From Stomorhina lunata (lineage: Eukaryota > Arthropoda > Insecta > Diptera > Rhiniidae), in the NCBI GenBank assembly GCA_933228675.1, contig OW121743.1, forward strand, positions 68,467,208 through 68,531,207: a DNA stretch of 64,000 nt. The letters run 5' to 3'. The notes under the pieces are model-generated. The model saw nothing but the letters and a program-made list of their open reading frames with translations, was not told the DNA's origin and searched no databases. Position 1 is the first letter of the stretch; each line of letters begins with the position of its first letter. Position numbers and translations under genes: made by a program. Of this stretch, positions 46,292-58,129 are shown one piece after another.

Positions 46292-48105
46292 AAAGTTTTT
46301 CTATAGAAAAAATTTCATTAAGAAAGTTTTTCTATAGAAAAAATTTCATTAAGAAAGTTTTTCTATAGAAAAAATTTCATTAAGAAAGTTTTTCTATAGA
46401 AAAAATTTAATTAAGAAAGTTTTTCTATAGAAAAAATTTATAGATAAAATTTCCTTAAGAATTTTTTTTTTTTTCTATAAAAAAAATTTCCTTAAGAAAA
46501 TTTTTCTATAGAAAAAATTTCTTAAGGAAAAAATATAGAAAAAATTTAAGATTTTTAAAATTTTTTTAAAAAAAATTTCTTTCAAAATCTATTCTTAGAA
46601 TTTTCAAATTTCTCGCTAGCTTTTCATGACATGTAATAAATGAAAGTTTTTCTATCGAAAAAATTTCATTAAGAAAGTTTTTCTATAGAAAAAATTTCAT
46701 TAAGAAAGTTTTTCTATAGAAAAAATTTCATTAAGAAAGTTTTTCTATAGAAAAAATTTATAGATAAAATTTCCTTAAGAATTTTTTTTTTTTTTTTTCT
46801 ATAGAAAAAATTTCCTTAAGAAAATTTTTCTATAGAAAAAATTTCTTAAGGAAAAAATATAGAAAAAATTTAAGATTTTTAAAATTTTTTTAAAAAAAAA
46901 TTCTTTCAAAATCTATTCTTAGAATTTTCAAATTTCTCGCTAGCTTTTCATGACATGTAATAAATGAAAGTTTTTCTATCGAAAAAATTTCATTAAGAAA
47001 GTTTTTCTATAGAAAAAATTTCATTAAGAAAGTTTTTCTTTTCTTTTTTTAAGAAAGTTTTTCTATAGAAAAAATTTTATTAAGAAAGTTTTTCTATAGA
47101 AAAAATTTAATTAAGAAAGTTTTTCTATAGAAAAAATTTAATTAAGAAAGTTTTTCTATAGAAAAAATTTAATTAAGAAGTTTTTCTATAGAAAAAATTT
47201 ATAGATAAAATTTCCTTAAGAATTTTTTTTTTTCTATAGAAAAAATTTCCTTTAAGATTTCTAAAATTTTTTTAAAAAAAAATTTCTTTCAAAATCTATT
47301 CTTAAAATTTTCAAATTTCTCGCTAGCTTTTCATGACATGTAATAAATGAAAGTTTTTCTATCGAAAAAATTTCATTAAGAAAGTTTTTCTATAGAAAAA
47401 ATTTCATTAAGAAAGTTTTTCTATAGAAAAAATTTAATTAAGAAAGTTTTTCTATAGAAAAAATTTATAGATAAAATTTCCTTAAGAATTTTTTTTTTTT
47501 TCTATAGAAAAAATTTCCTTAAGAAAATTTTTCTATAGAAAAAATTTCTTAAGGTAAAAATATAGAAAAAATTTAAGATTTTTAAAATTTTTTTAAAAAA
47601 CATTTCTTTCAAAATCTATTCTTAGAATTTTCAAATTTCTCGCTAGCTTTTCATGACATGTAATAAATGAAAGTTTTTCTATCGAAAAAATTTCATTAAG
47701 AAAAAATTTCATTAAAAAAGTTTTTCTATAGAAAAAATTTAATTAAGAAAGTTTTTCTATAGAAAAAATTTCATTAAGAAAGTTTTTCTATAGAAAAAAT
47801 TTCATTAAGAAAATTTTTCTATAGAAAAAATTTCCTTAAGAAAATTTTTCTATAGAAAAAATTTCCTTAAGAAAATTTTTCTATAGAAAAAATTTCCTTC
47901 AGAAAATTTTTCTATAGAAAAAATTACCTTAAGAAAATTTTTCTCTAGAAAAAATTTCCTTAAGAAAATTTTTCTATAGAAAAAATTTTCTTAAAAAATT
48001 TTTCTATGAAAAAAATTTCCTTAAGAAAACTTTTCTTTCATTTCTTTTATTAAGAAAGTTTTTCTATAGAAAAAATGTCATTAAGAAAGTTTTTCGTAAA
48101 CTGAT
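46292..48105 (+). repeat. ~30-bp satellite organised in a higher-order repeat
   Basis: The basic unit is TTTTTCTATAGAAAAAATTT then CATTAAGAAAG or CCTTAAGAAAA. A non-palindromic segment containing TCAAATTTCTCGCTAGC and TTTTCATGACATGTAATAAA recurs, with CGCTAGC near 46613, 46938, 47321 and 47641. This gives a higher-order period of about 320-380 bp. Confidence 0.93.
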
Positions 48106-49016
48106 CAAAGGTTATGTCCCAAAAACTTTTGCAAAAATGTCAAAAAATTTTGAATATTTTTTTTAAGATTTTTTAAAAAAATTTTCTTTCAAAATCTATT
48201 TTTAGAATTTTCAAATTTCTCGCTAGCTTTTCACAATTTGCATAATTCCAAAAAAATATACTTTTTTACACTTAAAACACCAAAACGAGTATCCTAAATT
48301 CGTTTCTTACCTTCTTAAAGCATTTTACAACTTTTTAATAATCTCTTAAAAGAAAAACACACACACTCACACATCAAGAGTTTTTTCAACTTTCATAGGA
48401 AAACCATGAACAAGAAATTCTAGATATACGAGTAAACTGCAATAATTCTTTTTATCACAAAAACTCGGAAAATCAAATAACTTGTAACACTCACGAATAC
48501 AAAAGAAGCAGGAAAATAAATTTCACTTACATACATTGTTATTTTTTCTGGGGGTGTGAGGGGTGGAAATGTGTACACACATGTATTTTTCTTTTTTTAT
48601 ACATATACAGTATTTTTTTCAAGAATTTTCGCATATGTTTGCTCGAAAATGAATAAGTGCAATATGTGATAAGTTTTTTAGTCTTTTTATTTTTCCCCCT
48701 TTTTAATTTAATGGGAAATATTAAACCTTTTGTATCATTGTAATAAGCTTTTTTTTAAATTATGTATTTGATAACAAAAAAATAAAACTAATTTAAAATG
48801 TTCATTACATGTCGGAAAAAGTATAAAGAACCATTATAGTTGACATTAAAAATTTCTTTAGATATTCAAATGTAATTTAAAAAGGTTTAAAAACATCAAA
48901 AAATATGTTTGAAGATATATCCCAATTTAGTTAGCAAAGACATAAACCTTTTCTACATTTTTTTAACAGTGACAATTGCACAGTAAACAAAGCATTGTAA
49001 ACTGTTTAAAAGCAAA
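48106..49016. other. A+T-rich spacer; left edge matches the higher-order repeat
   Basis: 48161-48235 resembles the CGCTAGC segment of the array to its left but continues into unrelated sequence (CACAATTTGCATAATTCC). It may be the source or a decayed end of that segment. The rest shows no feature. Confidence 0.55.
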
Positions 49017-50945
49017 GAAATAAATTTTTCAAAAATTTACATTTTATAGGAAATTTTTCAGAAATTTACTTTTTATAGGAAATTTTTCAAAAATTTACTT
49101 TTTATAGGAAATTTTTCAAAATTTTACTTTTTATAGGAAATTTTTCAAAAATTTACTTTTTAGAGGAAATTTTTCAAAAATCTACTTTTTATAGGAAATT
49201 TTTCAAAAATCTACTTTTTATAGGAATTTTTTCAAAAATTTTCTTTTTATAGGAAATTTTTCAAAAATTTACTTTTTATAGGAAATTTTTCAAAAATTTA
49301 ATTTTTATAGTAAATTTTTCAAAAATTTACTTTTTATAGAAAATTTTTCAAAAATTTACTTTTTATAGGAAATTTTTCAAAAATTTACTTTTTATAGGAA
49401 ATTTTTCAAATATTTTCTTCTTATAGGAAATCGTTTAACAATTTACTTTTTATAGGAAATTTTTCAAAAACTTACTTTTTATAGGAAATTGTTCAAAAAA
49501 AATTTTTTTATAGGAAATTGTTCAAAAAAAATTTTTTTTATAGGAAATTTTTCAAAAATTTGATTTTTATAGGAAATTTTTCACAAATTTACTTTTTATA
49601 GGAAATTTTTCAAAAATTTACTTTTTATAGGAAATTTTTCACAAATTTACTTTTTATAGGAAATTTTTCAAAAATTTGATTTTTATAGAAAATTTTTCAA
49701 AAATTTACTTTTTACAGGAAATTTTTCAAAAGTTTACTTTTTATGGGAAATTTTTCAAAAATTTACTTTTTATAGGAAATTTTTCAAAAATTTACTTTTT
49801 ATAGGAAATTTTTCAAAAATTTACTTTTTATAGGAAATTTTTCAAAAATTTACTTTTTATAGGAAATTTTTCAAAAATTTACTTTTTATAGGAAATTTTT
49901 CAAAAGTTTACTTTTTATGGCAAATTTTTCAAAAGTTTACTTTTTATGGGAAATTTTTCAAAAATTTACTTTTTATAGAAAATTTTTCAAAAATTTACTT
50001 TTTATAGAAAATTTTTCAAAAATTTACTTTTTATAGGAAATTTTTCAAAAATTTACTTTTTATAGGAAATTTTTCAAAAATTTACTTTTTATAGGAAATT
50101 TTTCAAAAATTTACTTTTTATAGGAAATTTTTCAAAAATTTACTTTTTATAGGAAATTTTTCAAAAATTTACTTTTTATAGAAAATTTTTCAAAAATTTA
50201 CTTTTTATAGGGAATTTTTCAAAAATTTACTTTTTATAGGAAATTTTCCAAAAATTTACTTTTTATAGGAAATTTTCCAAAAATTTACTTTTTATAGGAA
50301 ATTTTTCAAAAATTTACTTTTTATAGGAAATTTTTCAAAAATTTACTTTTTATAGGAAATTTTTCAAAAATTTACTTTTTATAGGAATTTTCTCAAAAAT
50401 TTACCTTTTATAGGAAATTTTTCAAAAATTTACTTTTTATAGGAAATTTTTCAAAAATTTACTTTTTATAGGAAATTTTTCAAAAAATTACTTTTTATAG
50501 GAAATTTTTCAAAAATTTACTTTTTATAGGAAATTTTTCAAAAATTTACTTTTTATAGGAAATTTTTCAAAAATTTACTTTTTATAGGAATTTTTGTAAA
50601 AATTTACCTTTTATAGGAAATTTTTCAAAAATTTACTTTTTATAGGAAATTTTTCAAAAATTTACTTTTTATACGAAATTTTTCAAAAATTTACTTTTTA
50701 TAGGAAATTTTTCAAAAATTTTTCTTTTTATAGGAAATTGTTCAAAAATTTACTTTTTATAGGAAATTTTCCAAAATTTTACTTTTTATAGGAAATTTTT
50801 CATAATTTTACTTTTTATAGAAAATTTTTCAAATATTTACTTTTTATAGGAAATTTCTTAAAAATTTACTTTTTAGAGGAAATTTTTCAAAAATTTACTT
50901 TTTATGGGAAATTTTACAAAAATTTACTTTTTATAGGAAATTTTA
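49017..50945 (+). repeat. 29-bp satellite TTACTTTTTATAGGAAA
   Basis: About 66 units of AAATTTACTTTTTATAGG plus AAATTTTTCAA (29 bp). Units are very uniform; variants include GATTTTTATAG and ATAGAAAATTT. The unit retains TATAGGAAATTT where other arrays have TATAGAAAAATTT, so the palindromic core is broken here. Confidence 0.97.
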
Positions 50946-51798
50946 TGATTCTGGAAAAAACATTTTACTTAAATTTAAAACCACTCATTTGTAACCATAT
51001 GTATTTTGACATGAGAGTAAAAAGTAAAAATGTATGAAATTGAGGAAACAAAACCACAGAATTTACATTAAATAAATGCATTCACATATTATTAAGTTTT
51101 TCAAATATAAAAAATATATAAATAAAAAAATATAGAAATATAAAAATGTATTTGAGGCAAATGTTTGGATGTGCATTCAAACAAGGAAATGCTTGACATT
51201 CACACATTTTGACAAGGAAATGTTTGCAAAAATTTTTATAATAAGAAAATCATGCAAATATTCTGTGGGAAATAAAATGCAGTTGTCGAAGTTTGAATAG
51301 GTTTAAAGAGTGACAGAATAGACATCCTGTGTATATAAAAAAGGGAAAGAAGATTTTTTAGTCAATTTTTTCGCAACATAAAATACTTAAAATCATAAAT
51401 ATAAATATATTATACCGTCAATGGTCCCATATTTTTCGGTTATATTCCCATTAATACTATTTGATTTATGATTAGAACATGTGGTTATTTCACTCCTTCT
51501 TTTTGGGCATAAATCTTTCCCCAAAGTAAGTTATAGTTATGGAGTACATAATTTTTCATTTATTTTCCCATTATAATAAAGAATGACAAAGAACTATTTC
51601 TTTATTTTTTTCAAAATGATTTAAGACCCTTAGCTTTTCGGCTATAATATACTAAATCTTACCCATTTACTCACACCCCTTTTAAACAAAGGAAAATATT
51701 GGTCATATTGAGGTTTTATGGGTGTCTATAACTCGTTATTACTTATACGTCACGTATCACTTAAAATTCAGAGAATTACTTGGAGATTAATACTTACA
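50946..51798. other. A+T-rich spacer, nothing recognised
   Basis: No coding or repeat signal was found. Confidence 0.5.
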
Positions 51799-51967
51799 CA
51801 TAGTACCAGTGTTGCCACTTTAGGTGTAATTACACATATCATGTGTCATTTTTATTTTCATGTGTAGACGATGTGTAACTGACTGCATGTGTAACTCATG
51901 TGTAATTTAAATTTGTATCGTTTTAAAGAGTAATAATTAATATAATGCAAACTTTTTAATGTAACTA

Positions 51968-53266
51968 CTCAGTAAAACTTTTCATTACCAAATAATGAGT
52001 TAAACAGTTAAACTATTGAACACGAACTACTTACTCATTCGCTCTTTAAGTCATTACATTAACATGGGGATGTCATTGGAGGCAAGTACTTACCAATTGC
52101 AGAAAAGTAATGACTTGGTAAGCAATTTGAAAGCAACAACAACAACAGCAACAACTTTTTTGTTGTTGTTTTATTAAAAACATATATTTTTAAACGAAAT
52201 ACAAAATTTTTTTTATGATCCCATGGGGGCTCGAACCCAGACCCTCCGACTGCTAGGCAGAGACTCTTCCACTGAGCTACTTCATATGTTGAAAACTTAG
52301 CAGCTTATAATTAATATAAATTTTTATTTTTAGATTCAAAATCATGTAAAAAAAAAACTTAGTTTTTCCCTGCTTTGTTTTGCTTTGTTGTAATTTTTGG
52401 AAAAATATTTTTATACGATTTTTTGTAATTATTTTAAAACTTTTTTAAAATTATTTTAAAACTTAAACAATTTAAATCTTCTTTTTTGTATAAGTTTTTA
52501 CATAAGATTGACTCTTACTTACTTAAATGTTACAACCTGTTAAGGTCAAAGTCCGAGCATATTTTAAAATTCCATGGATTTCGATCTTGTGCGAATATTC
52601 TCCAATTTTATAGGACAAGCTTTGAAAAATGTTCCTGTACTTGGTCTTTCTATCGAAGTTTCGGACATCCTCCTCTAACATTAGGTAGTGGGACATTTTA
52701 ATTCTAATTTTATCCTCTTCATTGTATTTTTTTTCAAGAGAGGGTTACTAGCCCGTAATCCTAACCCATTTTTATCGATCTTATGGGACAACTCTCGGAA
52801 CATGTTAACTCACAATATTAATGGGTATTAAACTAGCTCCCCGGGTGATACCATGAGGAGGTGTGTGTCCACAGTTGAGATGAAGGATGACCCAGATAAG
52901 TTGGGCTTACCAAGTTAAGACCAATTAGAATCGTAATTGGTATTCAACATCCCCTAGATAATTAAAATTGACTAATGATGGTATTTTTTCATTAACGTGA
53001 GTTAGTTTTACAAATTTTTTTTACAGAAGATAATATTTAAGTTCTTAAGATTCAAAAATCATTTAAAAAGACTCTTTTAATAAAAAAAAACTAAAAAAAA
53101 TTGTTGCCCTTGGTGGGATTTGAACCGGGGCCATTCAGTTTAGATTACCATCTTAATTACAAATAAGTACTTCTGTAATAACTTATTATTTATTCGGATG
53201 GTATGTTGTAGTCGTTACAAGGTAACCAGTTATCAGAGTACTTGCCATTACCAAAGTTTTGCTGGG
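51968..53266 (+). mobile_element. TIR element copy B
   Basis: 1299 bp with ends CTCAGTAAAACTTT (one change from CCCAG) and AAAGTTTTGCTGGG, flanked by TA (51966-67, 53267-68). It is inverted relative to copy A and parallel to copy C, with which it shares nearly all of its sequence. It carries the tRNA-Ala-like module at 52216-52282 (minus). A second tRNA-like B box lies near 53112-53135 (minus), reading GGTTCAAATCCCACC. It is inserted in hAT element 2. Confidence 0.88.
52216..52282 (-). other. tRNA-Ala-like module inside TIR element copy B
   Basis: The minus strand reads GTAGCTCAGTGGAAGAG, CTCTG-loop-CGGAG anticodon stem and GGGTTCGAGCCC. The anticodon stem pairs over 5 bp but the loop is 9 nt. 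Retention of A and B boxes in all three copies suggests a selected or at least inherited Pol III promoter. Confidence 0.6.
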
Positions 53267-53373
53267 TACATTCAGAAAAATGGATGTCTTAAAATCCCAA
53301 TACTTATTGGAAAAAATATATATTTCAAGATATCCGAGAGTTTTATATCAAATTAAAAAAACATTTAATTATA

Positions 53374-53574
53374 ATGACGATGTTTATAAAATTGTGGATA
53401 TTGTCATCCCAAAATTGCAACTGCACTCTTAGATTTTTAAATTTTGGGCTTCCCAGCAATTTGAAGCCAGAAGATTATTGGATAAAGGTTTCTGATTTAA
53501 AGAATAACTTAGAAGACAGATTGTTTCGTACTTTGCAAAAAGTTATTAACTATTTTTTATTTCGCAGTATTTGA
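53374..53574 (+). pseudogene. possible hAT transposase fragment in element 2
   Basis: A 66-codon frame containing LKPEDYWIKVSDLKNN and a following LFRTLQKVINYF. This is weakly like the start of the hAT C-terminal dimerisation region, where an aromatic-Trp pair precedes a helix ending near a Leu-Ser-Pro segment. It sits inside an element with hAT termini, which supports the reading, but no catalytic residue is visible. It ends at a stop just before a fragment of the TIR element family. Confidence 0.35.
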
Positions 53575-53575
53575 A

Positions 53576-53862
53576 CGCTGCTGCCAGGGAACTACTTTAA
53601 CACTCGTCAATGTAATGAGCTATCATGTGCCGCGAGTTCTCAAATAAGAACTATAAACAGTTAGAAAAAACAGTTACTATGAAAAGGTTAAAATTAGAGC
53701 AAAAATGGCCCCCTTATGTTAGAAGAGGCCGCCCGAAACTTTGATGAAAAGACCAAGTAGAGGAAAGTCGAAATTGGGGAATATGCGAACAAGATCGAAA
53801 CTCATAGAATTCTAAAATTTGCTCGGCCTTCGACCTTAACAGGTTGTAAATATAGGCCAAGT
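53576..53862 (-). mobile_element. partial copy D of the TIR element
   Basis: Matches internal sequence of copy A (about 41990-42330) in the same orientation, including GTTACTATGAA(A/G)AGG, a CGAAACTT(T/C)GATG(A/G)AAAGA block and CTTAACAGGTTGTAA. It lacks both termini. A second, tiny fragment of about 50 bp lies at 61565-61610. Confidence 0.75.
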
Positions 53863-53973
53863 ATGTTATTTTGCAAAAAAAAGAAAAACATGTGTAATTC
53901 CTAATTTTATGTGTAATTTTGGTATGATCCATGTGTAATTGAACATTTGGTTGGTGGCAACACTGCATAGTAC

Positions 53974-54354
53974 ATAAATTACACACACACACACACACAT
54001 ATGTATATCTACAAGTATTAATGATAACAAATACTTGTAACAGCCCCACACATATGCCTTTACTACCTCATTTACATGTTCATACATTCACCGGAAATAG
54101 CTGCAAATTTTTCTGTTATATTTAACAGAATTTTAATGAATTTTAAATCAATTGTTTTATAATTCATTCATAACGAGCCTTTACTTTAAAAGAGTGATAA
54201 TTCAAAAATGCTTAAACTTTAAACTCGCTTATTTCCTTAAATGTGATACCTAGAGCCTAAATAATGAAAATCTGTGATCACTTATATTTTAGATCAAAAA
54301 TTGATTTTTTGATTTTTGTATCATTTAAACACAATTATTTCCCTATTAGTATTA
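53974..54354. other. spacer with CA dinucleotide run
   Basis: A short CA run lies at about 53981-54000. A 30-bp phrase near 54267 (AAAATCTGTGATCACTTATA) recurs in altered form near 56030, on the other side of the Helitron-like insertion. Confidence 0.6.
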
Positions 54355-55887
54355 GTACCTGGTTGACCGAGCCTTGCTCGGGGCTTTATGATAAGCATTT
54401 TGAGGCAAATTTTAAAGTTTTTATATATTTTATTTTATACAGTTACAGTTTAACTCATTTTAAATAATTTTGAAAATTGGTCATACCAACAGAAACCTCC
54501 TCCGCAACAACTTTGCTAAAGATTATAGTCTGATCAAATGCACAGTTTACGATTTAATTCATTTTGAGTAGTTTTCAGTGGCGCCGCCTGAAGTCGTTCA
54601 TACCACTAAGAAACCTTCATCTGCTTATGCGTAACAACTTTGCTTATGATCATAACATGATCAAATGCACAGTTTATGATTTAATTCACTTAAAGTCTGA
54701 TCAAATGGACAGTTTACGATTTAATTCATTTTGAGTAATTTTCAGTGGCGCCACCTGTCGGACTTTGGTCATTCCAATTCATAAACCTTCTTCGGCTTAT
54801 CCGTAACAACTTTGCTGAAGATTATAGCATGATTAAATGTACAGCATACGATTAAATTGACTTTGAGTAAATTTCAGTGGCGCCACCTGTCGAAATTTCT
54901 TCATACCAACTAAGAAACCTTCGTCGGCTCATGTGCAACAACTTTGCCAAAGATTGTAGCATGATTAAATGTACAGATTACGATTAAATTGACTTTGAGT
55001 AAGTTTCTGTAGCGCCACCTGTCGGAAATTATACATAGCAACTAAAAAGCCTTCGTCGGCTCATGCGCTACAACTTTGCTAAAGATCATAGCATGATCAA
55101 ATGCACAGTTTACGATTTAATTAATTTTTAGTAATTTTCAGTGGCGCCGTCTGTCGAAAATTAGTCTTATCAACTTAAAAACCTTCGTCGGCTTATCCGC
55201 AACATCTTCGCTAAAGAGCATAACATGATCACATTCACAGTTTACTATTATATAAAGAACATACATACAGACAAACATTCATTTGTTTAAAATAATACTA
55301 ATTTTCCCCTTTTTTATTCCCTAATTTCTAAAAGTTCCATATGCATATTTGGTACTTTTTTGGTGCCAATTGAATTCGGTACATTTTTTTAAAACGCATT
55401 TAACATAATATATAATGTTCCTATTCATATTACTTTGGAGATGTTAAGTTATCATTTTATCCCTTTTTTACCCATTTTGGCTCCAAAATCAAAAAAGTAC
55501 CAAATACGTGTTTCATGTTTTTTTTACATCTATTGATTGCAGTACAAAGTTTCTTTCTATATTCTTTAGTTTAAAATAAAAGAGTGGGTTAAAAAGGTGC
55601 CAAAAAAAACTATTTTCACCCTTTTTTACCCCCTATCGGACATAGTTTCAAAAAAGTACCAAACACCTGTCCGCTTATTTTCAAAGCTGTTTAAAATGTA
55701 ATTTTAATTTTGTTTCTATACCTATTACTTTAGGAGACATAGCGTTTTCGATTTTTCCCCTTTTTACCCGTTTTTACCCTCTTAGAGGTAAAAGTTCCAA
55801 AAGTCCCTTCTTCTTCGACCTATACATCAAAAAGGATACCCACTGTCCAAATTTTATCAAAATCGTTAGAGCCCTTTTCGAGATAGC

Positions 55888-55970
<83 letters not shown>

Positions 55971-55994
55971 TATTGCTCGTTTAAGAATATAAGA
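54355..55994 (-). mobile_element. Helitron-like non-autonomous element, copy 2
   Basis: 1640 bp with the same termini as copy 1: minus-strand TCTTATATTC start, the CCGAGC/GCTCGG hairpin and GTAC end. It too lies between A (54354) and T (55995). It is 231 bp longer than copy 1, mainly through one more ~132-bp internal unit and a longer AT tract (about 55893-55967). No transposase (Rep/helicase) frame is present. Confidence 0.75.
54480..55215. repeat. ~132-bp tandem repeats inside Helitron-like copy 2
   Basis: Five units with GTGGCGCC (one GTAGCGCC) near 54578, 54744, 54876, 55008 and 55141, so the spacing is 130-166 bp. They are homologous to the four units in copy 1. Confidence 0.8.
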
Positions 55995-56473
55995 TAAGAT
56001 TTTCAGTAAATATGATAGCTAGAATAACTAAAATCTGTGATCGCTCATAGTTTAGACCAAAACGTCTAATATTTACTTACGACACTCTTGGATTAAAGGC
56101 TATTACTTTATTATTCGTGTGTTTAAAGCTTTTGCCGTTATCAGAAATGCTTGTGCGGACACGAGCGTTGTTAATTCGATTTTAAGTGAATGGCATAATA
56201 ATATATTGTAAATACTTATATATTTTGTAGTTAATTAAGGACAAAATGTAATTTTGTATTCAGATTTTTCCGCTAAATAAATTAAGATATAAATGCAATG
56301 CATATGAATTAATTGCTCTTCAGTCTTAATTAAGTTAAGGCAATATTTTTGATATTTTTATAATTACTTCGACATTTTTTAATTTTTTTGTGGATGTTTG
56401 ATTTGAATTGTTGTATATACATATATTGTATAGAGTTGGATAAACAAAAGTAAGAAATGTAGGCGTTATTCGA
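55995..56473. other. A+T-rich spacer, nothing recognised
   Basis: No feature was recognised apart from the phrase shared with 54267. Confidence 0.5.
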
Positions 56474-56809
56474 ATGATAGGCAGAGGGCGAAGCCGGCGC
56501 TGAGTCGCCGCCGGGAGAATTTTTCGATAGTCAGCCGCCGCCGAAAGTACCGGCTCATGTCGGCTTAAATTTCAAGCCGAAGTTTTTTCATTTTTAGATA
56601 AAGATATTTTTTATTACTAAATATTTTAAAAAGACTTGGTTTTTATATTTAATAAGAAGATACATAAAAGTATTCTCAAATTAATCTTTCATTTAAAGCT
56701 CGTTTTTTGTACGCGAGAAAATGAGGGCAAGTGAAATAGTGTATAATAGTGGAAACGCAACAAAATTTTTCCAAGATCAAGGTTATCCCACTCTAAACTC
56801 TTTTATATA

Positions 56810-58055
56810 CCCAGTAAAACTTTTCATTACCAAATAATGAGTTAAACAGTTAAACTATTGAACACGAACTACTTACTCATTCGCTGTTTAAGTCATTACA
56901 TTAACATGGGGATGTCATTGGAGGCAAGTACTTACCAATTGCAGAAAAGTAATGACTTGGGTAAGCAATTTGAAAGCAACAACAACAACAGCAACAACTT
57001 TTTTGTTGTTGTTTTATTAAAAACATATATTTTTAAACGAAATACAAAATTTTTTTTATGATCCCATGGGGGCTCGAACCCAGACCCTCCGACTGCTAGG
57101 CAGAGACTCTTCCACTGAGCTACTTCATATGTTGAAAACTTAGCAGCTTATAATTAATATAAACAATTTTTATTTTTAAATCCAAAATCATGTGAAAATA
57201 ACTTTATTTTTCTCTGCTTTTTTTTTGCTTTGTTGTAATTTTTGGAAAAATATTTTTATACGATTTTTTGTAATTATTTTAAAACGTTTTTAAAATAATT
57301 TTAAAACTTAAACAATTTAAATCTTCTTTTTTGTATAAGTTTTTACATAAGATTGGCTTTTACTTACTTAAATGTTACAACCTGTTAAGGTCAAAGTCCG
57401 AGCATATTTTAGAATTCCATGGATTTCGATCTTGTGCGAATATTCTACAATTTTATAGCCAAGCTTTGAAAAATGTTCCTCTACTTGGTCATTCTATCGA
57501 AGTTTCGGACATCCTCCTCTAATATTAGTTAGTGGGACATTTCAATTCTAATTTTATCCTCTTCATTGTATTTTTTTTTTTCAAGAGAGGGTTACTAGCC
57601 CGTAATCCTAATCCATTTTTATCGATCTTATGGGACTACTCTCGGAACATGTTAACTCACGGGTGATAACATCAGGAGGTGTGTGTCCACAGTTGAGATG
57701 AAGGATGACCCAGATAAGTTGGGCTTACCAAGTTAAGACCATCATGAATCAAAATTGACTCATGATGGTATTTTTTCATTAACGTGAGTTAGTTTTACAA
57801 ATTTTTTTTACAGAAGATAATATTTAAGTTCTTAAAGTTCAAAAATCACTTAAAAATACTCTTTTAATAAAAATAAAAACTAAAAAAAATTGTTGCCCTT
57901 GGTGGGATTTGAACCAGGGCCATTCAGTTTAAATTACCATCTTAATTACAAATAAGTACTTCTGTAATAACTTATTATTTATTCGGATGGTATGTTGTAG
58001 TCGTTACAAGGTAACCAGTTATCAAAGTACTTGTCATTACCAAAGTTTTGCTGGG
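56810..58055 (+). mobile_element. TIR element copy C
   Basis: 1246 bp, ends CCCAGTAAAACTTT and AAAGTTTTGCTGGG, flanked by TA (56808-09, 58056-57). It is the best-preserved copy. It has the tRNA-Ala-like module at 57062-57127 (minus), a second tRNA-like B box near 57906-57930 (minus), and GTAATGACTTGG/TCATTAC motifs near both ends. It is inserted in hAT element 1. Short frames inside (56858-57061, 57331-57522) show no known domain. Confidence 0.88.
57062..57127 (-). other. tRNA-Ala-like module inside TIR element copy C
   Basis: Same sequence as in copy B: A-box GTAGCTCAGTGG, anticodon-like CCTAGCAG and B-box GGTTCGAGCCC on the minus strand. Confidence 0.6.
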
Positions 58056-58129
58056 TATTTTTATAAAAATATAATGCCCTCCTGAGAATGGACAGAAATT
58101 GAATCATGTTTTGAACTTGCAATACAATT

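Larger units (their letters stand above)
51799..53973. mobile_element. hAT-type transposon 2 with 8-bp target duplication
   Basis: The element (51807-53965, 2159 bp) has terminal inverted repeats CAGTGTTGCCAC and GTGGCAACACTG. It is flanked by the 8-bp direct repeat CATAGTAC (51799-51806, 53966-53973), the hAT signature. Subterminal ATGTGTAA motifs recur at both ends. TIR element copy B (1299 bp) is inserted inside, and a partial copy of the same family lies at 53576-53862. Little original coding sequence remains (see 53374-53574). Confidence 0.9.
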
